From Zhihengliuella alba (lineage in GTDB: Bacteria > Actinomycetota > Actinomycetes > Actinomycetales > Micrococcaceae): 64,000 bases of DNA. A program made the position numbers and the translations under genes. The stretch covers positions 434,001 through 498,000 of the forward strand of contig NZ_BAABCJ010000001.1 of NCBI RefSeq assembly GCF_039538765.1, in the 5' to 3' direction. Positions 24,489 through 33,135 of the stretch are shown here, one piece after another. Under the pieces are notes generated by a model, which ran no database searches, was not told where the DNA came from, and was given only the letters and a program-made list of their open reading frames with translations. How positions within the stretch are numbered: position 1 is the first letter of the stretch; the number at the start of each line of letters is the position of its first letter.

Positions 24489-25804
24489 GCGGTCTCCTCG
24501 GCGATGTCTTCGGTGGTCCGGCGTCCGACGGAGCCGTCCTGCAGTTCGGTGCGGCCGGGCGCCTCGCGCCAGGCGAGGATGCGCCCCACCCGGTTGCGGC
24601 GCCCCTCGAGGCTCTCGGCGTGGAGGCGGATCCCGTCCACGGAGACCTCGGAGCCGACGATCGGGACCCTGCCCAGGGTCTTGGCGAGGAGCCCGCCGAC
24701 GGTGTCGACCTCCTCCTCGTCGAAGTCCTTGTCGAAGATCTCCCCGAGGTCGTCGATCGCGAGGCGGGCGTCGATCCGGTACACGCCCGGCTCGACCTCC
24801 TCCGTCTCGTAGCGCGTGGCGTCGTACTCGTCGTCGATCTCGCCGACGATCTCCTCGATGAGGTCCTCGAGGGTCACGAGCCCGGCGGTGCCTCCGTACT
24901 CGTCGATGACGATCGCGACGTGGGTGGACTCGTGCTGGAGCTCCTGCAGGAGCTCGGCGACGCCCTTCGACTCGGGGACGTAGCGCACGTCGCGAGCGAG
25001 ATCCTCGATCCGCCGGTCGTCGTCGTGCCGGGCATGGACCGCCGCGGCCACGTCCTTCAAGTAGACGACCCCGAGGACCTGGTCGGCGCTGTCGCGGATC
25101 ACCGGGATGCGCGAGCAGCCCGAGCGGAGGAAGAGCGACATGCTCGAGTGCAGGTCCGTGCCGGCGTCGACCGTCACCATGTCGGTGCGCGGGACCATGA
25201 CGGCACGCACCCGGGTGTCGCCGAGCTCGAAGACCGAGTGGATCAGGTCCGCCTCGACGTCCTCGAGCACGTCGGCCTCATTGGCGCGGTCGACCATGTC
25301 GCGGAACTGCTCCTCCGTGAAGAAGGCCTCGTCGTCCGCGTGGTCGCCCGGGCTCAGCCTGGAGCCGACGGCCGTCAGCCACGACGGGACGGGCCCGAGG
25401 ATCCAGCGCAGGAAGCGGACGAGCGGTGCCGTGAGCACCACGACGCGGTCCGCGTGCAGTCGGCCCAGCCGGCGCGGGGACACGCCGACCAGGACGAAGC
25501 CGACCGCGGCCATGGACGCCGTCGCCAGCAGCCCCGCGAGGAACAGGTTGTCCAGCAGGTCGTGGTAGAGGATGCCGAGTGCGACGGCGGCCGCCGTCTC
25601 GAACCAGATCCGCCAGAAGCGGACCGCCTGCGTGTGCGGGGCAGGGTCGGCCAGGATGCGCCGCAGCTTGGGGCGCGGCCGCTCGGCCAGCATCTGCTCG
25701 GCCCGCTGGCGGGAGAGGAAGAAGTAGGCGGACTCGGCGGCGGTCAGCAGTGCCGCGCCGAGGACGCAGAAGACCGCGAGAGCGGTGAGGACCAGGACGA
25801 TCAA
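24485..25804 (-). CDS. CBS-domain membrane protein (hemolysin C / CorC-like)
   Basis: The 439-residue product has an N-terminal CNNM/DUF21 transmembrane region (about 1-130, starting MIVLVLTALAVFCVLGAALLTAAESAYFFLSR), two CBS domains (about 195-330: VMVPRTDMVTVD, THVAIVIDEYGGTAGLVTLEDLIEEIVGEI) and a C-terminal CorC_HlyC domain (from about 345). Family members are linked to magnesium or cobalt transport, although the hemolysin name is historical. It overlaps ybeY upstream and era downstream by four bases each. Confidence 0.93.
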   Translation of the reverse strand: MIVLVLTALAVFCVLGAALLTAAESAYFFLSRQRAEQMLAERPRPKLRRILADPAPHTQAVRFWRIWFETAAAVALGILYHDLLDNLFLAGLLATASMAAVGFVLVGVSPRRLGRLHADRVVVLTAPLVRFLRWILGPVPSWLTAVGSRLSPGDHADDEAFFTEEQFRDMVDRANEADVLEDVEADLIHSVFELGDTRVRAVMVPRTDMVTVDAGTDLHSSMSLFLRSGCSRIPVIRDSADQVLGVVYLKDVAAAVHARHDDDRRIEDLARDVRYVPESKGVAELLQELQHESTHVAIVIDEYGGTAGLVTLEDLIEEIVGEIDDEYDATRYETEEVEPGVYRIDARLAIDDLGEIFDKDFDEEEVDTVGGLLAKTLGRVPIVGSEVSVDGIRLHAESLEGRRNRVGRILAWREAPGRTELQDGSVGRRTTEDIAEETA

Positions 25805-26274
25805 TCGATGGTCTCCTTGGGCGCCGGCCGCCCCAGGAACTCGGTGAGCAGGTTGCGCTGGAGGGTGAACATCTCCTCGCGCTCGGCCGGCTCTCCGTGG
25901 TCGAAGCCGAGGAGGTGCAGCATTCCATGGGTTGTGAGCAGCAGGAGCTCATCGGCGGTCGAGTGGCCGGCGCGGCGCGCCTGCTCCCGGGCGACCTGGG
26001 GGCAGATCACGATGTCGCCGAGCGTGCCCGCCGGGGTCTGCGAGCCCGGCCGTCCGGGGCTGAGCTCGTCCATGGGGAAGGACATGACATCGGTGGGCCC
26101 GGCCAGGTCCATCCACTCCAGGTGCAACCGTTCCATGGGGTCCTCGTCCACCAGGATGACGGAGACCTCCGTCTCCGGGTGCACGTAGAGCTGCTCCAGG
26201 ATGTGGCGGCCGAGGGCCGCGATGGACTCGAGGTCCGCCTCGACGGCGGACTCGTTGTTGACGTCGACCGCCAT
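25801..26274 (-). CDS. ybeY: Endoribonuclease YbeY
   Basis: YbeY is a zinc-dependent RNase that acts in 16S rRNA 3'-end processing and ribosome quality control. The 157-residue product has the metal site HGMLHLLGFDHGEPAEREEMF (three histidines in HxxxHxxxxxH spacing) and the earlier GDIVICPQVAREQ segment. The start codon directly abuts the phoH stop (TAGATG), and the 3' end overlaps the CBS-protein gene. Confidence 0.96.
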   Translation of the reverse strand: MAVDVNNESAVEADLESIAALGRHILEQLYVHPETEVSVILVDEDPMERLHLEWMDLAGPTDVMSFPMDELSPGRPGSQTPAGTLGDIVICPQVAREQARRAGHSTADELLLLTTHGMLHLLGFDHGEPAEREEMFTLQRNLLTEFLGRPAPKETID

Positions 26275-27528
26275 CTAGGCGCCCTTCCTCTCGATGGCGG
26301 CATCCCGCTCGCCGGTGCCTTCGCTCCCGGGACCGCCGGGATCGCCCGTCGCCGGCCCACCCGTCTGGCCCGGGGCTGTCTCGCCGGACGCGCGGACGGC
26401 CGTCGCCGCCCGTCGCGGTGCCCGACGGCGCGCGGACGGCGAACGACGAGGATGGCGTGCGGCGTCGTCCTGCTCGTTGGTCCAGGTCTCGTACGCTGTG
26501 ACGATGTCCGAGACCAACCGGTGCCGGACGACGTCGGAGGCGCTCAGCTCGCAGAAGGCGATGTCGTCGACGCCCCGGAGGATGTCCGTGACCACGCGCA
26601 GGCCCGAGCTCGTCCCGCCGGGCAGATCGACCTGGGTCACGTCGCCGGTGACGACGATCTTGGAGCCGAACCCCAGCCGGGTGAGGAACATCTTCATCTG
26701 CTCGGGCGTCGTGTTCTGGGCCTCGTCGAGGATGATGAACGCATCGTTGAGCGTCCGCCCACGCATGTAGGCCAGAGGCGCGACCTCGATGGTGCCGGCC
26801 GCGATCAGGCGCGGGATCGACTCCGGATCGATCATGTCGTGCAGCGCGTCGTAGAGCGGGCGCAGGTACGGATCGATCTTGTCTGTGAGCGTACCGGGCA
26901 GGAAGCCGAGCTTCTCGCCCGCCTCGACCGCGGGCCTGGTCAGGATGATCCGGCTGACCTCCTTGGCCTGGAGCGCCTGGACGGCCTTGGCCATGGCCAG
27001 ATAGGTCTTGCCCGTTCCGGCAGGACCGATCCCGAAGATGACGGTGTGGTCGTCGATCGCGTCGACGTACGTCTTCTGGTTCACCGTCTTGGGACGGATG
27101 CTGCGGCCGCGGCTGGAGAGGATGTTCAAGCCGAAGATCTCCCCGGCGGGAGCCGCGGGCTGGCCGTCGTTGACCATCCGTACCAGCTGCTCGACCAGCT
27201 GAGGATTCACGCGCGTGCCCTTGGCGGCGAGGGTGCGGGCCTCCTGGACCACGCGCAGTGCCTTGTCGGCGTGCGGTCCGGCACCGCCGATCGAGAGCTC
27301 GTTGCCGCGCACGTGCAGGGTGGCCGCAGGGTAGACCGACTCCAGGATCCGGAGGACCTCGTCATGGGCGCCGAGGGAGGCGACCATCTGCTCGGTGGAC
27401 CCGAACGTCACGACGTGCGCAGGCACGCCGTCTCCGGCCCCGGCCACGGCGTCGCGGTCGCCGCTCGGCCCCCGGCCTGCGTCTGTCTCCTGGTCCCGGG
27501 GGGTCCGTGCGTCTCGGTCCTGGGTCAT
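26275..27528 (-). CDS. phoH: PhoH-like ATPase
   Basis: The 417-residue product is a PhoH-family ATPase: Walker A GPAGTGKTYLAMAKAVQAL, RPAVEAGEKLGFLPG, and Walker B FIILDEAQNTTPEQMKMFLTRLGF. The N-terminal part contains a KH-like region (about 60-120), and a basic, alanine/glycine-rich tail of about 70 residues follows the ATPase domain. PhoH proteins beside ybeY are thought to act in RNA processing. The ATG at 27528 has AGGAGG 13 bases upstream; the frame continues to 27669 without family similarity. Confidence 0.93.
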   Translation of the reverse strand: MTQDRDARTPRDQETDAGRGPSGDRDAVAGAGDGVPAHVVTFGSTEQMVASLGAHDEVLRILESVYPAATLHVRGNELSIGGAGPHADKALRVVQEARTLAAKGTRVNPQLVEQLVRMVNDGQPAAPAGEIFGLNILSSRGRSIRPKTVNQKTYVDAIDDHTVIFGIGPAGTGKTYLAMAKAVQALQAKEVSRIILTRPAVEAGEKLGFLPGTLTDKIDPYLRPLYDALHDMIDPESIPRLIAAGTIEVAPLAYMRGRTLNDAFIILDEAQNTTPEQMKMFLTRLGFGSKIVVTGDVTQVDLPGGTSSGLRVVTDILRGVDDIAFCELSASDVVRHRLVSDIVTAYETWTNEQDDAARHPRRSPSARRRAPRRAATAVRASGETAPGQTGGPATGDPGGPGSEGTGERDAAIERKGA

Positions 27529-27924
27529 AAAAGCGGGAACGCCTCCTGCATGTATCGGGCGGCTGCGAGGCCGCAGCACGCCTCCGGCGTGCCCGCCGAC
27601 CAGTCTACGCGAGGCCCCGCGCCGGGGGCATGCGGGCATCGCACCACGCGGCGGGGCCGCCCGGCGCAATGCCCGCCGTCTAGGTCACGGGCAGGGAACG
27701 GGACGGTGCCCTCGTGGTGCCTCCGGGTCTCGATCCGGAAACGATTCCATGCCGACGGGCGGATTCGCATGCGCCGCAGGGCGGATTGTGGCACGCTGTT
27801 CCGGTGCCTTGCGCGCGCGGCCCGAGCCGTGCCCGAGGCCGCCACTCGGCCGCAGGAGGCCGGCCCCAGAACCACCGGGTACCGGACCGCGATCGCGCCC
27901 GGCCCGGCCGAGCCGAGGACACGG
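27529..27924. other. Intergenic stretch of about 400 bases between phoH and the lipoprotein gene
   Basis: No gene with codon structure is seen on either strand. It holds several GC-rich inverted repeats: 27562-27567 with 27572-27577, 27576-27582 with 27586-27592, and GCGGGCAT (27632-27639) with 27669-27676. A minus-strand GATACA about 25 bases before the phoH ribosome site may be its -10. The start region of the lipoprotein gene has no obvious ribosome site. The stretch could hide a small RNA, but nothing proves it. Confidence 0.4.
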
Positions 27925-28899
27925 ATGGAATCGACGCATCGCAGACGGAAGCTGGCCCGCTGGGCTGCAGCCTCGTCGCTGTGCGTCTGCCTCCTCTCGG
28001 CCTGCGCGCCGGTGGAGAGCGCCTCGGTGTCCGCCCGGCTGAGCGCCCCGGCGACTCTCGCGCCCAGTGGAGTCGGCTCCTCCGCCGACGGTCGCGAGGA
28101 GGACCTCTCCGCGCGGCAGCTCTCGCCCGTCTACTGGGTCGGCACCGTCGACGGTGAGCGCCGGCTGTACCGCGAGTTCACGCATGCCCACGACCACGGG
28201 GACCCGGTGGTGACGGCGCTGCAGCATCTCCTCAACGGCATGCCGTACGACTCGGGATACAGCTCGCTCCTGAGTCCGACCCCGGAGGTCGGCGCATCGA
28301 TCGACGCGGACAACGTCATCACCGTGGACATCTCCTCCGACGCCTTCCGGCGCAGCCTCGATGCCGCCGACGCCCGGCTGGCCGTGCAGCAGATCGTCTA
28401 CACGGCGACGGCCGCTGCCGCGTCGGCTGGCCTGCTCTCGGACGAGACGAGCCCGCGCGTGCGGCTCCTCGTGGACGGCCGGAGCGACCGGATGGTCTAC
28501 GGGCACCTGCGCACGGACGAGCCGATGCCGCGCATCCCCGGGCTGCGGGCCCCCATCTGGATCATCGAGCCGCAGTTCGGCTCGCTCCGCTCCCCCGGCA
28601 CGGTCCACGTGACAGGGGTCGGGATCGACTACCCCGGCGGCCTGCACTGGAGGGTCGAGCGGATCGGTTCCGCCGGGACGGGCACCGAGGCCGATCTGCT
28701 GGAGGAGCCCGTGTCGGTCGACGGAGGCGTCGTCGACGTCGGCCGCGGCGATCTGCCGGAGGACCAGTTCGACGTCCCGGTGGTCCTCGACGAGGGCCTC
28801 TACCGCGTCTCCGTCTGGGGCGAGGACGCCGACGGTGGAGAGGCAGGGCTCGACCGGAAGGTCTTCCGCGTGGCGACGGAGCAGGCCACCGGTCACTAG
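27925..28899 (+). CDS. GerMN/Gmad2 domain lipoprotein
   Basis: The 324-residue product starts with a lipoprotein signal (basic n-region MESTHRRRKLARW, hydrophobic core, lipobox LLSAC at about 25-29). Residues 70-190 form a GerMN domain (SPVYWVGTVDGERRLYREF, PVVTALQHLLNGMP, VITVDISSDAFRR, AVQQIVYTATA). Residues 215-320 look like a Gmad2 immunoglobulin-like domain (SPGTVHVTGVGIDYPGGLHWRVE to RVSVWGEDADGGEAG). The organism is a non-spore-former by context, so the GerM link is structural only; an envelope role is likely. Its 3' end faces rsmE. Confidence 0.87.
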   Translation: MESTHRRRKLARWAAASSLCVCLLSACAPVESASVSARLSAPATLAPSGVGSSADGREEDLSARQLSPVYWVGTVDGERRLYREFTHAHDHGDPVVTALQHLLNGMPYDSGYSSLLSPTPEVGASIDADNVITVDISSDAFRRSLDAADARLAVQQIVYTATAAAASAGLLSDETSPRVRLLVDGRSDRMVYGHLRTDEPMPRIPGLRAPIWIIEPQFGSLRSPGTVHVTGVGIDYPGGLHWRVERIGSAGTGTEADLLEEPVSVDGGVVDVGRGDLPEDQFDVPVVLDEGLYRVSVWGEDADGGEAGLDRKVFRVATEQATGH

Positions 28900-28909
28900 G
28901 CGCCGGGGA

Positions 28910-28930
28910 CCGGCCGACGGCGTCGGCCGG
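28910..28930. terminator. Terminator between the lipoprotein gene and rsmE
   Basis: A perfect 9-bp stem (28910-28918 with 28922-28930) with a three-base loop lies in the 48-base gap between two convergent genes. Confidence 0.65.
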
Positions 28931-28947
28931 GCCCTGCGGTTCCGCGG

Positions 28948-29784
28948 CTAGTCCAGGTCCCCCACCAGATGGCGGGCGAGGACGAGCGCCGCCGGCCCGG
29001 CGGTCCCGGACCGCAGCACGTGCCGGCCGAGCGCCACGGGCCACGCCCCGGCGGCGCGCAGACTCTCGAGCTCCCGCTCGGAGATGCCGCCCTCGGGCCC
29101 GACGAGGAGCCACACCTCGTCGAGGGACCGTGCCGCGCCCAGTCCATCCAGCGCGGTCCGGACACGCTCGGCCAGCGGCTCGGCCGCGGCCTCGTGCAGG
29201 ACCAGCGCCAGACGCTCTGGCCGTTCCTCGCTCGCCCCCTCATCCGGTCCGCGCTCCCCCAGGGGGCCCGGCTGGGTCGGATCCGCGAACGCGGCGGCGA
29301 GCTGCGCCGTCGTGCTCGGCGCGCCGACCGACGGGCTCCACGCCCGCCGCGACTGCTTGACGGCGGAACGCACCGTGGCCTGCCACTTGTGGCGCCCCTT
29401 GGCGGCCTTCTCGCCGGACCACCGGACGACGCAACGCTCGGCCTGCCAGGGAACGACGGCGGAGACGCCGAGTTCGACGGCGGACTCCACGGCGTGGAGG
29501 TCGCGGTCGCCCTTCGCCAGGGCCTGGACCAGCACCACCCGCGTGGCGGGCGCCGGCTCGTCGACGAGGCTGTCGACGCGGGCCGTGAAGGATCGCTTGG
29601 CCACGTCGACGACCGTGACGACGGCCCTGCGTCCGCGGCCGCCCAGCAGGTCGAGCTGCTCCCCGGCCCGGACGCGCTTGACCGTCACCGCGTGGTGGCC
29701 CTCGTCGCCGTCGACGGAGACGAGGGAGCCCGGCGCGACGTCGTCGAGCTGCCCCTCCGCCGCCAGGAAGGCCTGATTGCTCAT
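28948..29784 (-). CDS. rsmE: 16S rRNA (uracil-1498-N3)-methyltransferase
   Basis: RsmE methylates N3 of U1498 in the decoding centre. The 278-residue product has an N-terminal PUA-like domain (HHAVTVKRVRAGEQLDLLGG) and a SPOUT trefoil-knot domain ending in LLVGPEGGISERELESLRAAG and LGRHVLRSGTAGPAAL, the SAM-binding knot. It lies ten bases after dnaJ in the hrcA-dnaJ-rsmE gene order seen in many actinobacteria. A Pro/Gly-rich insertion of about 30 residues (170-200) is a lineage feature. Confidence 0.95.
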   Translation of the reverse strand: MSNQAFLAAEGQLDDVAPGSLVSVDGDEGHHAVTVKRVRAGEQLDLLGGRGRRAVVTVVDVAKRSFTARVDSLVDEPAPATRVVLVQALAKGDRDLHAVESAVELGVSAVVPWQAERCVVRWSGEKAAKGRHKWQATVRSAVKQSRRAWSPSVGAPSTTAQLAAAFADPTQPGPLGERGPDEGASEERPERLALVLHEAAAEPLAERVRTALDGLGAARSLDEVWLLVGPEGGISERELESLRAAGAWPVALGRHVLRSGTAGPAALVLARHLVGDLD

Positions 29785-29793
29785 CCGGCGCCC

Positions 29794-30927
29794 CTAGTTC
29801 CGGTGGCCGAGCTTCTCGAAGAGCCGCGAGAACATCCCGCCCCGCTCGGCGAGCCTCCCCTCGGCGACGACCTCCCCGCGCAGCTCCGCGAGCTTCTCGA
29901 TGAGCTCGCGCTGCTCGTCCGAGAGCTTGGTGGGCGTCTCCACCTGGAGGGTGACGATCAGGTCGCCGCGGCCGGTGCCGCGCAGCCGCGGCACGCCGAG
30001 CTCCCGGAGCCGGATGGTCTGGCCGGACTGGGTGCCCGGATCGACCGTGATGTCCTGCTCGCCGTCGAACGTGTCCAGCTTCATGTCCGCGCCGAGGATC
30101 GCGGCTGTCATGGGGATGTTCATCACGGCGTGGAGGTCGTTCCCGTCGCGCTCGAACACCGCGTGACGGCGGACGTCGATCTCCACGTAGAGGTCTCCGG
30201 CCGGGCCTCCGCCCGGACCGGCCTCGCCCTGCCCGGCGAGGTGGATGCGCGTGCCCGAGGCGACGCCTGCGGGGACCTTCAACTGCTTGCTGACGTGCTC
30301 GCGGACGCGGCCCTGGCCGTTGCACTCGTTGCAGGGGTCCTCGATCACATCGCCGTGCCCGCGGCAGATGTGGCAGGTCTCGAGGGTCATCATCTGGCCC
30401 AGGACCGACCGGACGGGGCGCTGGACCTGGCCGCGCCCCTGGCAGTTCGGGCAGGTCTTCGGGGAGGTGCCCGGCCGGCAGCAGCTGCCCTGGCAGGTCC
30501 CGCACGTCACGGCGGTCTCCATCTCCAGGGGGTAGACCACTCCCTGGACGGCGTCCTTCAGCGAGATCGACGCCGTGATCAGCGCATCCCGCCCGCGCTG
30601 CGTGCGCGAGACGGGGCCCGCCTGCCCGCCGCCGCCGAAGAACTGCTCGAAGATGTCGCCGAAGCCGCCGAACCCGGCTCCTCCGAACCCGCCGCCGCCG
30701 AAGCCCTGCGGGTTTCCATTCTCATCGCCCGTCGTGTCGTAGTTCTGGCGCTTCTGCGGGTCCGAGAGGACTTCGTAGGCGCGGGTGACCTGCTTGAACT
30801 GGTCGGAGGCGTCGGCGCCCGGGTTGACGTCCGGGTGCAGCTTCCGGGCCAGCTTGCGGTAGGCCTTCTTGATCTCCTCGGCGGAGGCGTCCCGGGAGAC
30901 GCCCAGCACCTCGTAGTAGTCGCTCAC
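29794..30927 (-). CDS. dnaJ: Chaperone DnaJ
   Basis: DnaJ is the co-chaperone that stimulates DnaK ATPase. The 377-residue product has the J-domain with HPD (KLHPDVNPG) in residues 1-65, a Gly/Phe-rich linker (about 70-100), and four zinc-finger repeats (CGTCQGSC, CPNCQGRG, CHICRGHG, CNECNGQG) at about 140-205, then the two C-terminal peptide-binding domains. The first repeat has cysteine where the consensus has the final glycine. It follows hrcA by 80 bases, and by context is the second DnaJ of actinobacteria. Confidence 0.96.
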   Translation of the reverse strand: MSDYYEVLGVSRDASAEEIKKAYRKLARKLHPDVNPGADASDQFKQVTRAYEVLSDPQKRQNYDTTGDENGNPQGFGGGGFGGAGFGGFGDIFEQFFGGGGQAGPVSRTQRGRDALITASISLKDAVQGVVYPLEMETAVTCGTCQGSCCRPGTSPKTCPNCQGRGQVQRPVRSVLGQMMTLETCHICRGHGDVIEDPCNECNGQGRVREHVSKQLKVPAGVASGTRIHLAGQGEAGPGGGPAGDLYVEIDVRRHAVFERDGNDLHAVMNIPMTAAILGADMKLDTFDGEQDITVDPGTQSGQTIRLRELGVPRLRGTGRGDLIVTLQVETPTKLSDEQRELIEKLAELRGEVVAEGRLAERGGMFSRLFEKLGHRN

Positions 30928-31007
30928 GTTGCTAACTCTGTCCTTTCGAACTTCCGTCTGTCAGTCCAGCCCCTGGGGGCGGACCGGAGTCTGTGGGGCC
31001 CCGCCGA

Positions 31008-32021
31008 TCAGCCGACGAGGATGCGGGATAGGTAACGCGCCACGGCCCTGACCGCGGACATGGAGCTCCCGTAGTCCATGCGCGTCGGCCCGAGGACGCC
31101 GATCTTGGCGCGCTGCTCGGGACCGTAGCCCGTCGCGACGACCGACGTCTCCGTGAGCCCGTCGTAGACGTTCTCGCGGCCGATCTTCACGGCGATCCCG
31201 CGGGCATCGAGCTCCATCTCGGAGAGCAGGCGCAGAAGCACCACCTGCTCCTCGAGCGCCTCCAGGACGGGCGTGATCGTCAGAGCGAAGTCGCGGTCCG
31301 AGCGGGCGAGGTTCGCCGTGCCCGCCATGATGACCCGGTCGACGACGCCGTGCTCCGAGAGCGCCTGCACGGCGGCGGCGACGGTATGCCCCGTCGGCTG
31401 CAGCACGGGCGGCAGCTCGCGGACCGCGGCGCCGAGCAGACCGGCGATCTCGTCGAGGCGGCGACCGTGCAGACTGTTCAGCAGCGCGGTCTTCACGAGG
31501 ACGAGGTCCTCGTCCGTCACGTCGGCCTGCAAGTGTACGACCCGCTGCTCCACCTTGCCATTCGAGCCGATGAGCACCACGAGCACCCGACGCTCGCCGA
31601 GTCCGACGAGCTCGATGTGCCGCACCGCGGTGTTGCTGAACTGCGGCACCTGGAGGACGGCGACCTGGTTCGTCAGCTGGGCGAGGAGCCGCACGGTGCC
31701 CTCGAGGACGTCCTCGACGTCGGCGGCACCCTCCATGAGGGACTGGATCGCCCGGCGCTCGGCGGGCGAGAGCGGGCGGACCTCCTCGATCCGGTCCACG
31801 AACTGGCGGTAGCCACGCTCGGTCGGGATGCGACCGGACGACGTGTGCGGGGCGACGATCAGCCCCTCCTCCTCGAGCACGGCCATGTCGTTGCGCACGG
31901 TGGCCGCCGAGACGCCCAGATTGTGCCGGTCGAGAAGCGCCTTGGAGCCCACCGGCTCCCGCGACTGGACGAAGTCCTCGACGATGGCTCGCAGGACCTC
32001 GAGTCGACGCGCATCGGACAT
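31008..32021 (-). CDS. hrcA: Heat-shock repressor HrcA
   Basis: HrcA binds CIRCE elements and represses heat-shock genes until GroEL availability falls. The 337-residue product has the N-terminal winged-helix (RRLEVLRAIVEDFVQSREPVGSKALL, then LGVSAATVRNDMAVLEEEGLI, about 3-75) and the HrcA effector domain with HTSSGRIPTERGYRQFVD. The ATG at 32021 is chosen because GGAGGGG precedes it and the family starts there; the upstream extension to 32063 is not conserved. A CIRCE element lies 23 bases upstream, so it represses itself. Confidence 0.95.
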   Translation of the reverse strand: MSDARRLEVLRAIVEDFVQSREPVGSKALLDRHNLGVSAATVRNDMAVLEEEGLIVAPHTSSGRIPTERGYRQFVDRIEEVRPLSPAERRAIQSLMEGAADVEDVLEGTVRLLAQLTNQVAVLQVPQFSNTAVRHIELVGLGERRVLVVLIGSNGKVEQRVVHLQADVTDEDLVLVKTALLNSLHGRRLDEIAGLLGAAVRELPPVLQPTGHTVAAAVQALSEHGVVDRVIMAGTANLARSDRDFALTITPVLEALEEQVVLLRLLSEMELDARGIAVKIGRENVYDGLTETSVVATGYGPEQRAKIGVLGPTRMDYGSSMSAVRAVARYLSRILVG

Positions 32022-32043
32022 CGTTCCCCTCCGTCTCCACTGC

Positions 32044-32070
32044 TTAGCACTCGACACGTTCAAGTGCTAA
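32044..32070 (-). promoter_or_regulatory. CIRCE element controlling hrcA-dnaJ
   Basis: The plus strand reads TTAGCACTC, nine bases, AAGTGCTAA. This matches the CIRCE consensus TTAGCACTC-N9-GAGTGCTAA with one change (A for G in the right arm). On the minus strand a TAGACT -10 hexamer (32070-32075) abuts it, so HrcA bound here would cover the transcription start of hrcA. Confidence 0.9.
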
Positions 32071-32093
32071 GTCTAGTACGGATGGTGCCTTGC

Positions 32094-32099
32094 TAGCAT
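32094..32099 (+). promoter_or_regulatory. Candidate -10 box of the DUF3097 gene
   Basis: TAGCAT on the plus strand would start a transcript about 80 bases before the ATG at 32189, which has a GAAGGAG ribosome site six bases upstream. The CIRCE element is upstream, close enough to affect it. Confidence 0.35.
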
Positions 32100-32188
32100 G
32101 ATCGCCGGCGAGCCGCGGCCGCGGACCGCTCCGCGAGTCGCACCGTCCGAGTCGCCGCACGCATCCCGTCCCTGTCCGAAGGAGCCGC

Positions 32189-33037
32189 ATGTTCGACTAC
32201 TCCTGGGGCGCGCAGCAGCTCTCCCCGCAGAAGAAGAAGGAGCTCCGCCGGGTTGCCGCCGAACGCGACATGGTGCTCGAGGACGCGGAGTCGGGCTGGG
32301 TCGGGGCCGTCGTCAGGATCGAGCGGGTCGGCGGGATGGCCACCGTGGCGCTGGAGGACCGGCGCGGGCGAACGAAGAGCTTCCCGCTCGGCTTCGGCTT
32401 CCTCCTCGACGGCGAGCCGATCGAGCTCCTGCCGCCGCGGCCGAAGGCGGCGACCGGGACGCTGCGGTCGGCGTCGGGCTCCGTCGTCGTCCAGAACCAC
32501 CGCGCCCGCCAGGCTCGGGCCTCGCGGATCTGGGTCGAGGGCAAGCACGACGCAGAGCTCGTCGAGAAGGTCTGGGGGCACGATCTGCGCGTGGAGGGAA
32601 TCGTCGTGGAGCCTCTCCACGGAGTCGACGACCTGTCCGGGCTCGTCCGCGAGTTCGCCCCGGGGCCGGAGCGACGGCTCGGGGTCCTCGTCGACCACCT
32701 CGTCCCGGGGTCCAAGGAGTCCCGCATCGCCGCCGAGGCCATGCGGGTCCCCGGGGCCGGCGGCAACGTCCTCATCGTGGGCCACCCCTACGTGGACGTC
32801 TGGCAGGCGATCAAGCCGCAGGTCATCGGCATCGAGGACTGGCCGGTGGTGCCGCGGGGGCTGGACTGGAAGACCGGGATCCTGCGCGGTCTCGGCTGGC
32901 CGCACGAGTCGCAGGCCGACGTCGCGGACGGATGGCGGCGACTCCTCGGCTCCGTGCGGACGTACGCGGACCTGGAGCCGAGTCTGCTCGGCCGCGTGGA
33001 GGAGGTCATCGACTTCCTCACCGCCGGGGCCGACTGA
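32189..33037 (+). CDS. DUF3097 family protein
   Basis: The 282-residue product begins MFDYSWGAQQLSPQKKKELRR and belongs to DUF3097, an actinobacterial family next to heat-shock genes in many genomes. It contains WVEGKHDAELVEKVWGHDLRVEG and LGVLVDHLVPGSKESRIA, a pattern resembling TOPRIM-type metal-binding folds (acidic residues E and D-x-D-like spacing), though this is inference. The first 90 residues look like a small beta-barrel with KSFPLGFGFLLDG. No function is established. Confidence 0.87.
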   Translation: MFDYSWGAQQLSPQKKKELRRVAAERDMVLEDAESGWVGAVVRIERVGGMATVALEDRRGRTKSFPLGFGFLLDGEPIELLPPRPKAATGTLRSASGSVVVQNHRARQARASRIWVEGKHDAELVEKVWGHDLRVEGIVVEPLHGVDDLSGLVREFAPGPERRLGVLVDHLVPGSKESRIAAEAMRVPGAGGNVLIVGHPYVDVWQAIKPQVIGIEDWPVVPRGLDWKTGILRGLGWPHESQADVADGWRRLLGSVRTYADLEPSLLGRVEEVIDFLTAGAD

Positions 33038-33135
33038 CCGGCCCGACGGAGTCTGGCAGGTTCTCCCGGCTCGCACCATTACACTTGCGGTGTCGGCATC
33101 CCGGCAACGACCAGGACAGGTGGACGAAGGAAGAA

